This document shows positions 1-11,600 of a stretch of DNA of 64,000 nucleotides, one piece after another; position 1 is the first letter of the stretch; every line of letters begins with the position of its first letter. The notes under the pieces were generated by a model. The model was not told the DNA's origin, searched no databases, and saw only the letters and a program-made list of their open reading frames with translations. The DNA comes from Theobroma cacao (Eukaryota > Streptophyta > Magnoliopsida > Malvales > Malvaceae): NCBI RefSeq assembly GCF_000208745.1, contig NC_030857.1, positions 15,346,687 to 15,410,686 of the forward strand, read 5' to 3'. Made by a program: the position numbers and the translations under genes.

Positions 1-827
1 TTATGTACACATTTAGTACTTGAATTATAGTGAAATTATTGATTTGGTACTTGAAGAATAAAAATATATCAATTAAGTACTCGAACTATGCTTTTGTTCA
101 TCAATTTACACCGTGTGATGTGTCCAAACACAACCAATAATTATGCGATACGTGTCTAAAACAACACATCATTTTCTTTTTTTTTAAAAAAAAGAAATTT
201 TTGGAATTAAAAAATAAAAATATGGTAAATAAAAAATTCAAAAAATTAGAAAAAGAATTTTTTAAAAAAATCTGGAGGAGAGTGAAAACATGGGGTAGAA
301 AGAGGAAAGAGAGGGAAAGAGGGTAAACAAGGAGAGAGAAAGGGGGGGAGGGCCAGCCCAAGGCAGATCATGCCAATTTGGCTTACTCCAGCCAGATCGG
401 TGAAATCTACTTGGCCCAAGGCAGACCAGTTCCAATCTGCCTCAAGCCAGCCCGACCGTGGGCCAGCCCCACTTCCCTTCTCTCGCTTTCTTTTCCCTTC
501 CTCTTTTTCCCTCCTCCCCAATTTCCCTCTCATTTTGTCAATTTTTTTATTTTTTCTTTTTATTTATTTTTACTTTTTCTCAATTCTTTGTCCTTTTTTT
601 AAGTTAAAAATTAAAAATTATAAAAAATAAAATAAAAATGGCAAGGTGTGTTTTTCTAGACACATGGCACATTCTAATTGTGTGTTTTTAGACTAGTCAC
701 CCATTCAAAAGAGCAATATGCTTAACAAAATGAAGGTTGGAATACTTAATTGCAAATTTTTTTCTTCAGATATCAAATCGACAACTTCACTATCGTTCGG
801 GTACAAAATGTATAATTAAACCTTAAA
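1..827. mobile_element. Fold-back / long-TIR transposon, left edge cut by the window
   Basis: The two ends are inverted copies. The left end reads roughly 'acatttagtacttgaattatagtgaaatt'-like sequence, and the complement of 740-827 gives the same phrase (key words GTACCCGAA, GATAGTGAAGTTGTCGATTTG). The inverted similarity continues inward through a 'gtgtctaaaacaacaca'-like block (about 150-175 against 640-665). It then reaches a purine-rich arm (280-360) facing a pyrimidine-rich arm (460-530), leaving a centre near 365-425. The whole element could therefore fold into one long hairpin. No transposase is present, and the open frames here come from the GA/CT tracts. I infer a non-autonomous Mutator-like or fold-back element. 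The class is uncertain because the left flank, and so the target duplication, is outside the window. Confidence 0.6.
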
Positions 828-3800
828 TTAAAAAACTAATAAAACCACTATCCTTTGCTTTACTTTTTTCTTTATCTTTTTCCTTGTTTTTACTCATTCT
901 GTTTTGTTATCCAAAACCAGATCCAGGTCTCTCTCTTACAAAAATTATACCCACTAAATCTACACCTAGGACCAATGCAAAGCAACCAAAAAAAAAAATG
1001 GAAGCTGGGTGCTGTGAACTCATGGATAGTAGTAAACAACTGATCAACTGATTAAAATTTAGATACTGATTTTGGTAGAGCCCATCTTCTAAATCAATGA
1101 ATGAAGAGATTCAATAACCATGTATACATACACACACGTATATAACACAAGTTATCAGAACACATAAAATCCAAAAGAAAAGGGCCTTTTCTCCAATAAC
1201 TATACCTACACAGCAATGGCACAATCATCAATCTAGTCACTAGTAAGAACAACACAAAAACTTACAGCAAGAGTGAAGATGTGAAGATGAGTACCAAAAT
1301 TCGTAAGTAAAAACATGTAAAAAGACTGTAATATGTAAATTTGAGTGACACTTGTGGAGATAGAATTGTTAAGCAGTTATAAAAATATACCCCATATTGA
1401 TTACATTTTAAATAACCAATAACCTTCAATATAAGAGAGACCTCTCCAACTATTACCAATTGGTTTTAGATTGGATGCACATTACAAAATATGACATAGT
1501 GTCAGAGTTGGCCTAGCTCCCTATTTGTGGTTCCTCCATGATAGGCTTTTTTTGACTACATGTAAAGCTCCATGTCATATGAAAAAAATCATATCTCTAT
1601 ATGTGAAGAACATGTCACTATATAAAATCACGTTAACCAAATATGGGATATACCTATTGCCATTTGGATTTGAGTTGGATGCCCGTCAATGAAATTTGAC
1701 AAAAGGTCTGGCCTTTACAGAGGAAGTCCATTCTGTAGTTGTTGGGGGAATGTGTATAGTTTGATTGAGTAGTTTAACAAACAGAAGGGGAATCTCAGGT
1801 ATAGATGGCACTATGTTGATGCAGAATTATGCTAAGAAAATTGAAAGACAAAATTGGATTGGTATTAGATCTAGAGAAAAAATGAAGAAAAGTAAAAGAC
1901 AAGGGGCAGTAATTGTATCTTTTTATTCTGTTTATTACAATGTTACTGCCAATTCAACCTAATTTTTGTCACATCAACAATTAATTAAGGAAAAGAAGAG
2001 ATATCAGTGAAGTTAACAGTTTTACTTGATTGAATTAAACCAAATTGAATTGACCAAAAAAGAACAAATCAGAAAGTACAAAGGTTAAGTTTACAAATAA
2101 ATGTAAGGGAGTGATTCAACCATTTCAAACAAGTAATAAGACTGATGTGGACTTCAAATTTTTATTTAACATTCTCCCTTCAATGCAAGTACAAAAAACA
2201 ATGTGGCCCTAGAACATGAAGGTCAACTAGAATCAAGGAACTAACTGAAAGAAAAAAAAATATTAAAATTATGAAAACATTAAAGAGTAAAACAAAAAGT
2301 GGTCCTAATGCCCTCCTCTCATTATTACAGTGTTAAACAATCAACTATCCCAAATGTTTAACTAAAAGGAACAAGATGAAACCATGCATATCTAACCCAT
2401 TTTATTAACATGTTTTGTCATATGTGGGATTCTATTTTGGGAATACTGCTTTGTATAATCTGGGGATTCTATTCTTTAATGACAATGCTTTGTCTGATGT
2501 GGAAATATTAATAATAAAATCATAAACAGAGCATAAATAAATGGCACAACAAATAGAAAGAATATAAAACAAACCTGCTACTGATGCCTGGACACAGATA
2601 TTTAATGACTTCCCTCTTCCCCGCTGAGAAACAATACTTAAGCTGGAATATAGAAAACAAGATAAACTCTTTAGTGTCTAATTTAAATACTGAAAGTAAA
2701 AGAAAAGCCAATTGGAATATCAAAGGACCGTTTACTTGTAGACAAGGCCAGAAAAAATACCCAGATCCTTCATCAGTTGACCTACCAAAGTGTTTAGATT
2801 GATCTTTTGGTGGGAAAAACAAACAAGGGTGCACACGTTCAAGAAACCATTAATCTATGAAGTGGTGATATGGTTTAAGTCTCTGGTGAGGATACATATT
2901 TGAGCACTCAGCTCATCAATTGCCTTAAATATAGGACGTGGTGATATGGCTAAAAAAGGAACAGAAGAAAGTAGAGCTATAGGGACTCCATAACATTTTA
3001 TGAAGTAGGATATGTTTATTTAATTAGAATTTTGACATGCTTGATTAGAGGTAGTTATTGTTAAGGGATCATTTCAATTTGGCGAAGATATTGAAGGAGG
3101 ATAGAAATAATGCAGATTGTCAATTATGTAAGTTCTGCAGATGGAAATGGTTTTTTCTTTGCGGAGATTGCTCAAACTCAAAGGATATATTCGGTTGTTA
3201 CTTTTACTAGTAGCTGTTTGTTAATTGCTTTTTACTTCTTTAAAAGTTGCTAAAAAGTAAAAGCATAATCATCATATACAATTGAAATGAGCAAATAGGT
3301 ACGGTAAAAATTTAAAACATGTAGAACATAATTGATCCATATTGTTTAAACTAGAATCATGCATTCTGTTTATTTACACATTTATCTTCTTTTTTTTCTT
3401 TTTTTTTTTCTGCTTATAATAACAACCAAAAAGAGCGTAAATTTTGAAGGAACAGCAATCTAGCCCTGAGTCTACTACTACCCCAGTCCAACTCTGATCT
3501 CATTGAAATCCAAGCTAAGTTTCGAAATAAAAACAAAAATCAAATTGATTTTACCTCTTTAAATATGCTAAGAAAGCCAAAAAAAATTATGCGTTAAAGC
3601 TATCATTTGGACAGCATTAAGAAACATTTCCTGATATCTCAAGCATTAGATACTCAAACTTTGGATCCTTTGTTCCTTAAATTAGTTCATGATATTAAAT
3701 TTATTGAGCAAGTTTGAACCCCTACAAATCAGGTCAAAAACCAATCATACGGTTGCATTTAACTGACTTCACAATATCCATTAAACTTTCCACTATAACC

Positions 3801-3937
3801 ACAAACTCTGTATGGCTTCTACATTCTACAGTAGCAATTTCGTTTTGGACAGCATGAAGAAACATTTCCTGAGAACCAAACGGAAGATCAATCGAGTAGA
3901 AACGGGCAAAGAAAACAAAGTGGATAACACGAAAAAC
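828..3937. other. AT-rich intergenic or intronic DNA, no confident gene
   Basis: No long frame or recognised domain is present. If the minus-strand exon at 3938-4092 is real, this stretch would be its introns and later exons. One exon-like piece on the minus strand (about 2580-2628) has a TTTCTCAG acceptor and an AG/GTTTGT donor, but its phase does not join cleanly to the first exon. Around 1455-1690 a phrase of the type 'catccaa..caaa.ccaa.tggcaata' occurs twice on the minus strand, which suggests an old repeat. Confidence 0.4.
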
Positions 3938-4092
3938 CTGGAAAGAGGAAAAGGTTTGGGAAGAGAGAAGGAGCGGCGGCATTGAGAAGGAGAAGCAGGG
4001 ATCTTTCGCTTGGGCTTAGCAGCGTCTTGAGGCAAGGAAGTGGAAGAGAGGAAGCGTGAAGAGTCGGAGATCGTGGCTGAGAACGCCGCCAT
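3938..4092 (-). CDS. Putative first exon of an unidentified, possibly plastid-targeted protein
   Basis: On the minus strand an ATG at 4092 opens about 51 codons rich in Ser, Ala, Pro and Lys/Arg with almost no acidic residues. It starts MAAFSATISDSSRFLSS, which is the composition of a chloroplast transit peptide. A possible donor (CCAG/GTTTTT) follows at 3937. The 5' side (4093-4260) is CT-rich on the coding strand, as plant leaders often are. The local GC content is clearly higher than the surrounding AT-rich DNA. I could not find a downstream exon that joins in phase, and I do not recognise the protein. It may be a real gene with small exons further left, a decayed gene, or chance. Confidence 0.3.
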
Positions 4093-5150
4093 TAGCTTCA
4101 CTTCCAGTAGTATCCACCTCTCTCTTTTCTCTCTTTGTGAATGCCAGACGAAGAAAGACACAATTAAAGGAAAAACAGAAAAGGAGAGTTTTTTTCTTTT
4201 TCTCTTTTTTCTGTTCGTTGTCTGCTTTATTTGGCGGCTGTTTGGTTACTAATACTCACTACTACTATCGATTATCAAAGGAGCATCAACTTTGATCAGG
4301 GCAATATTGAGAGAAGCTGGGGGATGTTTATGTGCACGTGAGAACGTGGTAACGTTGTGACATACCAGTCAAAAAGTGACATGTGGCTTGCATGTGGGAT
4401 GCTTAAGTCCTTTTAACTTCAGTCTTATTATTTAATAAGATTTTCAAACATTATAAATACTCAAATTAAATTTTTGAAACTTTAATGTTATAGGCATTAC
4501 TCATTAAATATATGTATCCTATTAACTTAAATTTAAAATTAATTTATTATATTATTAAAATTAAATAATAATTATAATTAATTAATAAAAAAATAATGTT
4601 TAAAATTGTATTTTAAACAATAGATGAAGTTTAGTAAGTATTATATTAATTATGAAGAATTTATAAACTAAAAATAATATATATATATATAATTAAATTT
4701 TGTTATGAAAATATTATTTATAATTAAGTTTGAAATAGTTTTACTATTTGAAAGCATCCGAACTTGATTATAAGGTATTCTAATATTTGCATTTATTAGA
4801 TTAAACATTTTTCATCTCTTTATCCACTTTTGATTTATTATGTCATTTTTACTTCATTTACTTTTTTCTCTTTTTTTTATCATTTTAAAAGTAGAATTTA
4901 ATTACCATGTACTACGTGTTTAAATTGTATTAACTTCTTTGTAAAATATATTTAGGAAAAATTGAACAAATAACTAAATTGACAAGATAACATATATCAA
5001 TATCATATTAAGTTTTTTTCATCTAATTACCCTTTTTTCAAAAAAATATATATTGATCTAAATAATGTATTTATAATTTAATTTAAAAAATAAACATCTC
5101 ATATCAAAATAATATAATAGAGTGGTCCCATAGATTTTAAAAAGCTTTAT
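4093..5150. other. Very AT-rich intergenic DNA
   Basis: The first 200 bases could be the promoter and leader of the tentative minus-strand exon. The rest is A/T-rich, with a short AT microsatellite near 4678-4691. I see no gene or conserved element. Confidence 0.4.
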
Positions 5151-5151
5151 G

Positions 5152-5955
5152 GTACGTTTGGTTGGCGAAATAGACAGGAATGGAATAGAATAATTATTAT
5201 GTGGGAATAGAATGAAGTGAGAATAGAATAGAATAGTTATTACTTAATTTGGTATGACAAAGGGAATAGGATAAGAATAATTATTATGATTTATTGTAGT
5301 ATTTGGTTGGTAATAATAATTTTGAAATAAGAAAGTAATAGAAAATAAAAAGACAAAAACACCCTTTATTATTTATATGACATTTTATTTTNTATTTATT
5401 TATAATTTAATTAATTATAATTTAAAATATTAATATTTTATTTAATTTAATATTATGATGATCAATTATTTTTTTTTATTTTATTTTTTTAAAATTAATA
5501 ATTGATTATTTATTTAAAATATTAATAATAGATAATTTAATTATTAATATTTTTATTTAATTTAAATATTATTATGATTAATTTTTTATTTTATTAATAA
5601 TTGATAATTTAAATATTAATATTTTATTTATAATTTAATATTAATATTTTATTAAAAGTTGAAATCAAGTGAGAGAAAGAGGAGAGAGAGAAAAATAATA
5701 TTTTATACAAATGAAGTTATAATTTTTCAAACTTGTAAGGGATATTTTTGTTTTTATCAATTTTTGAATTTATTATTCAATCATAGAATAGCTAATACTA
5801 TGGGAGATGGTGGTATTAACTATTCATTGGTTTCGAAGGATTTTGAAAAATAACCATTCTTATGGAATTGCTATTTTTTGAACTATTTTTAACTAAACAA
5901 AAAAACCAAAATTTCCTTGAGAATAAATGGGAAATGGCTCCCAACCAAACATGCT
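5152..5955. mobile_element. MITE-like element with 'gtttggttgg' inverted ends
   Basis: The left end (about 5152-5170, TACGTTTGGTTGGCG) and the complement of the right end (about 5937-5955, GCATGTTTGGTTGGGAG) form short imperfect terminal inverted repeats. The interior is AT-rich with many 'gaatagaata' repeats and no transposase. This end type is common among plant non-autonomous DNA elements. I could not settle a target duplication, so the superfamily is left open. There is a single ambiguous base at 5392. Confidence 0.5.
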
Positions 5956-7440
5956 ATTATGCTTAGAAAAAGACAAACCACACGTGTTTTTGGTACAAGA
6001 GTGGCTTTTGGTTACCCTGTAATGGGGACTTTCTTGCCCAACCCAGCTCCAGTCTTCACAGCTAAATGTTGACACGTCGAAAATGAATAAATAAATAAAT
6101 TTATAAATCTTAAAAAAATAAATATTCATCAATTATAATATAAAATGAATATAGTTATTGATATAAAATATAAAATATTAAAATAATATGATCGACTCTG
6201 AGTATCAAGTATAAAAAAGGATGATGCTCGTATCCTATGACTCGTTACAAGTAATAAATTTTTTACCTGATTTGATTTCAAACTCGAATATAAGGTAATC
6301 AAACTTTATGTGATAAAGTCAAGTAATCTTGATGTTTAAAAATTTATTATATTTAAAGTTCAAATGTGAGTGTGATATGTGTAAAGATGATGTGTATATA
6401 TGGAAGATCTAAGAACCCTTTAGTTTAGATTTTTAAGATATGGTGTCCAACATACGTCTATCACATACATAAAATGAAGCCTCAAAATAGCTTCATCCTC
6501 TAACCACGTGAAGAGTATAGAAAAAAAGTAAGAAAAAAATTATATAAAAAAACAAAATAAGTATAAAGAGGCCAATATGCAGTCTAGTTGGTATTAGAAA
6601 CAAATGTTCGACTTGGGGTCAACAAATATGTTAGTATATTTTTAAGTGTTGGGCAATTTTAAAAGGGAAATGTGAATCTCGTATTAATTGTGTATAAGAA
6701 TAAAATTAAGTATTTAAATATCATGTTATTTTTTTATTATGAGATATTTTTTATAAGATAAAATCGTGATAGTTAATGTGTTAGGTGGATGATGTGGACA
6801 GTAAATGAAAAAAATGCAAAAGTTGAATTGTGGGACAATTTATATAAAAGTTGATCTATTTTTTTGGATAAAATATATTGAGATTCTCAACCTTTGATCA
6901 TAAATGCACTCGAATTTATAAAATTTCAAAATGAATGATTCGTTTAAAAAAAATATTTTTATTGAACACATAAACTCCGTTAATCAATCATCAATATTTT
7001 TATTAGTTTAATGACATGATAATTTTTTTAAAATAATTTCATCTTTCATTAATTTTAAAAATTATTACTATTTAAACTATATTTCTTATTTTTTATTTTC
7101 TTCTTTCTTTTGAAAAAAGCTCTCTAATTCTTAATCTTGATCAAGAGAGCACCAAATTTGACGCTTCCTAATCAAGGGAGCACAATATGGTCAGATTTGG
7201 CACTTCGTGACCAAACTGAGGTAACCGTCTGACAAGAAATATAATAAAGAGATTTAAAAAAAAATTAGAGGAAGAAAATATAATGTTTTAAACATTTCAC
7301 GGTTATCACGTTTGAGATGAATTATTATTATTATTATCTATATTAAAACTAATGACCTTACCGAAAATTATAGTTAAAATTTAAAAATATTAGTATATTT
7401 TATTATTATTGTTTTAATTTTTCTTATTATTGAACTATAT
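5956..7440. other. AT-rich intergenic DNA, nothing recognised
   Basis: No long frame or structural RNA was seen. Near 7110-7220 short phrases recur ('gatcaagagagcac', 'aatcaagggagcac'), suggesting an eroded small repeat. Confidence 0.4.
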
Positions 7441-8649
7441 ATCTTCATGCCTACTCAAATAGGGTTACTGCCCCTGTTTAGTAGCTTACTTCAATAATCT
7501 TGACAGTGAAGCAATGAAGCAAGGCGTGAACAGGCACAAAATCCCCTTTTTGCGTTTCTTATGGACCGAGTCAATTACTTTTTTGGTCCTGTGTCCTAGG
7601 TCAGACCTTTAATACCTAAAAGGGCAACCTGGTTACGTAAAACTGCCGGCCATGCCAAACACCAAAGGAGCTTATTTATTGGTCGACTTCCCTTGTCCCT
7701 TGGGTTGCGTATTTGACCCTGTCAGCTAATGTTATTTACATCAACCGCCACGCCATTAATTACAACTACTGGTTGTAATCATTTCCCTACTTTGATATTT
7801 CAAAGTGTCAGACTATTTCCATCAATTTTTTTTATGTTAAAAATGATATTGGTAAAAAAGAAAAATAATATAAGGTTTTAGCAATTTTCTAAATTATTTT
7901 TAAAATTTAAAATAAAGTATTATTTTATTATATTTAATTAAATTATTATATTTTTACTTTATATTAAATAAATATTTATAATAAAAATTAGTTAATTGTT
8001 ATTAAGTGAATCATTATTTATCATTTTATATTTACATAATTATATCATCATTCTCAAAGTGAAATATTAATTAATAAGTGAATAGTTAATTACAAATTTT
8101 TATTTGATTGAAAATAAAATATAAAAATTTAATTAGTCTTATAAAAAATAAAATTTTATTTAAAAATTTTTAAAATATTATGTGAAAAAAATCATATGCT
8201 AACGTATGGAATCGTAAAGAACATTACTACTACTCGATTTTTCACACTTCTTTTTAAATAAAAAAATTGAAAATTTTAAAATAATTTACATACCTTTTTA
8301 ATTATTACAAAAAATAAAATCTTACTCCTTTTTAAGTTTATTATGTACTGACATACCAAATCCCAAAAGATATCACTACTGCCAGGTCAATAAGTAAATA
8401 GTTAAGAGAAAGAGGGGCAGTTGGGGAATTTAAAGCCTCAACTCGCTTGCCTTCGAAATTTGACCTATACGACGGCGCATTGACAGTTCGGGTTTGTTCT
8501 CTTCCTCATGCACTGCTTGCGCCTTCTTGTCTTCCTCTACCTCTCTTAACTCTCTCTTTCCCTCCTTTTTTGCTTGAGCCCTCAAAGTCTGAAACTGGAC
8601 AACCCTTTTTTTTCCTTTTTTTTTTTAATTTTAAGTTAATCTGCATACA
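7441..8649 (+). promoter_or_regulatory. Upstream region of the CLASSY-type gene
   Basis: This is the non-coding DNA before the ATG at 8650. The last 230 bases have higher GC content and end in CT/T-rich leader-like sequence (about 8500-8640), which probably holds the 5' UTR. No clear TATA box is visible, as is usual for housekeeping and chromatin genes. The part from 7840 to 8340 is AT-rich without features. Confidence 0.4.
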
Positions 8650-11600
8650 ATGTTGAATCGGTCGATGCCGGTTGCTTCAAGAACGAGAAGTAGGGAGGAT
8701 GCCAAGTTGTATAGGGAGTACAAGAAGAGGAAGGAGGAGAAGAATATGGCTACGGGTGAGGGTTCCAGCCGCAGTGTTAGGGGGAGTATATCTGTGGCTT
8801 CTCAAAAGGAAACCGATGAAGAGCAGATTTTGATAGAAGATTCTGACAGTGAAGTGGTAGAGTACCGCCAACAAGGTCAACAAGACGAAGAGGCTGATCT
8901 TGTTCATCTTGAGAGTAGTAGTGATGACGATGACGATGACGATGACGTTATTGTTTCAGTGGACGGTTCTGATGGGCTTGCTAGTGGTGAGGATAATGAC
9001 GATTCGGATGACTTGGATTATGGGGGGGAGGACCAGTCAGACGACGAAACTGTGGGTATTGAGACAGCCAGCCGTGTGAAACGAAGGCGTGGAGAGGTTG
9101 AGTTCGTCTCTGAGAAGAATGGAGTGGAAAGTTGTCAAATTTATAACAGTCAGGGGACTCCTGTGGGACGGAAGAGAATCAAACCTGTTTTGGTTGATTC
9201 AGATGATTCTGGAGTTAATGAAGATGTAACCAGAACCAAGTCTAGCTGTAGAAAGGGAAGGGCCAGCTCCTCCAAAAGAGTTGACCTTCTTAAGATTCTT
9301 ACGGATTCTATTTTGGGAGAAGAAGACTCAGGTTCTACATTGGAGGAGCCATTCCAACAGGAAACCAGTTCCGACACTTTGCCTCTAAAGTTCACTTTTG
9401 GAGTTGAGGAGACGATTCCTCCTGAGAAAACAGAATCTGAGGAAGAAATGGATGCACTTTGGGCTGAGTTCCAGTTTTGTCTTGCGTCTTCTGAGATTGG
9501 TTCTACTGATGCTCCCATAGTATGTTGTTGGCATTCAAAACAAGCAGACATATATTTCTATATAATTTGATTTTATTGCTTTTTATGTGTATGATACGTA
9601 TATATGGGTGTAACTTCAGATTGGAATGTTTTAAGTATCATGGTGAATTTCTTGCATTATGTTTTTAACATTGTTGCATTTGCATTTCATTAATGTTGCT
9701 TTATTAGTATGGCAATTTTTGCTGTGCTTCTAAGCCTAGGCGCCAAGGGTGCAGTGAAATCAAGGTAAATCATGCTTGACCCCCTCCGGGTGAGATGCCA
9801 TTAATCAGGTGCTCACCTTTTGGGCCCAGGCACGTTCACAAAAATCATGTTTGACTCTAAGTGTCCCTTTGGTTCTTTTAGTTTTAGTTTCTTTTGTCAG
9901 CTATTCTTTTAATAATAAAAAGGGACAATTTCAACTCTGTTTACAAGAATAAAAGAGTAAGTAACATATTTGCACAACTTTTATTGAAGATGGAAGTGAA
10001 GAAACTTGGACCTTTGTTTATTATATTAGTTATGATAATGCTTGATCTTTGGAACGTATTAGGCAATATACTGGAGTAAACTCTTGAATCTTTATTAACA
10101 AAATCCTTATGTTTTAAGCTTCTTAGATAGAATACATAAGGATTTTCTTTGTTACCTATGTACTCCTTTAATTATCTTTTAGAAATAAGATGCAAAACTT
10201 CTTGGTTATTTCTAAGATCTTCTAGGCACAGTTAATGTTGTCAGTAGAAAAATAACTATATGTTTATATATCTGCACAAAAAAGCATGCTCGACTTTAAG
10301 TCTCCCTTTGGTTCTTTTAGTTCTTAATTTCTTTTGTTAGCTATTCTTTTAATAATAAAAAAGGACAATTTCAGCTCTGTTTACAAGAATAATATATTTG
10401 TGCAACTTTTATTGAAGATGGAAGAGAAGAAACTTGGACCGTTGTTTATGATGTTAGTTATGATAATGTTTGATCTTTGGAACATATTAGGCCATATAGT
10501 GGAGTAAACTCTTGAATGTTTATTAACAAAATCCTTATATTTTAAGCTTCATAGATATAATACATAAGGATTTTTTTTGTCTTGTATGTACTCCATTAAT
10601 TCACTTTTAGAAATAAGATGCAAAACATCTTTGTTATTAATAAGATCTTCTAGGCACAATTAATGTTGTCAGTAGAAAAATATATATATGTTTGTACATC
10701 TAGACAAAAAAGCATGCTTGACTTTAAGTCTCCCTTTGGTTCTTTTAGTTTTTAATTTCTTTTGTTAACTATTCTTTTAATAATAAAAAGGGACAATTTC
10801 AGCTCTGTTTACAAGAATTAAAAAAAGTAAATAATATATTGGCACTAAACTTTTATTGAAGATGAAAGTGAAGAAACTTGGACTTTTGTTTATGATATTA
10901 GTTATGATAATGTTTGATCTTTGGAACATATTAGGCGATATAGTGGAGTAAACTCTTGTATGTTTATTAACAAAATCCTTATAGTTTTAAGCTTCTTTGA
11001 TTTAATGCATAAGGATTTTTTTTTGTCTTGTATGTACTCCAATAATTATCTCTCAGAAATAAGTTCTTCGCTTCGGCAAGGGCTTTTTTCTTTGTACCTT
11101 GTGCTTCAGGCGATATAATGGCCTAGCACTGTGCATCTGTCGTCTCTAAGAACATTGGTTTCTAATTTTCAATTACTGAAATCTTGCAAGGGCAGTGAGT
11201 TTTCTTTAAAGTCACTGTCTATGTGCTTTCTGTAAGATGTGGGCCCCCTTTTTTTATTATCCAAAAAAAGAAAAAAAAGAGGATGTGAGCCTTTTTCTAG
11301 GAATTGAACCTAAGGGATTCAAACTTTCTTCTTATTTAAAATTTAGAGTATGAATCCTTCTGTGTTGCTTTGAAGCATACAGGTTAGAAACTCATAACGC
11401 AATGTGCATATACTTATTCTTTGGTGGTTTATATCTTATGGTGTTTTCCACTCTTAAAGCTGTTCAATGCTTTAGTTTTTTATATGCGTACCAAATGGCA
11501 CCATCTTATATGTGTACCTAAGAGGATGTGAGCTTTTTTCTAGGACTTGAACCTAAGGGATTTAAGCTTTCTTTTTATTTAAAAATTTGGACTGAGAACC

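Noticed and set aside
370..630. Overlapping open frames on both strands at the left edge
   Set aside because: They are products of the GA/CT-rich arms of the fold-back element.
1739..1962. Possible small plus-strand gene of 65 codons
   Set aside because: No domain, no leader or splice context, and composition like the surrounding AT-rich DNA.
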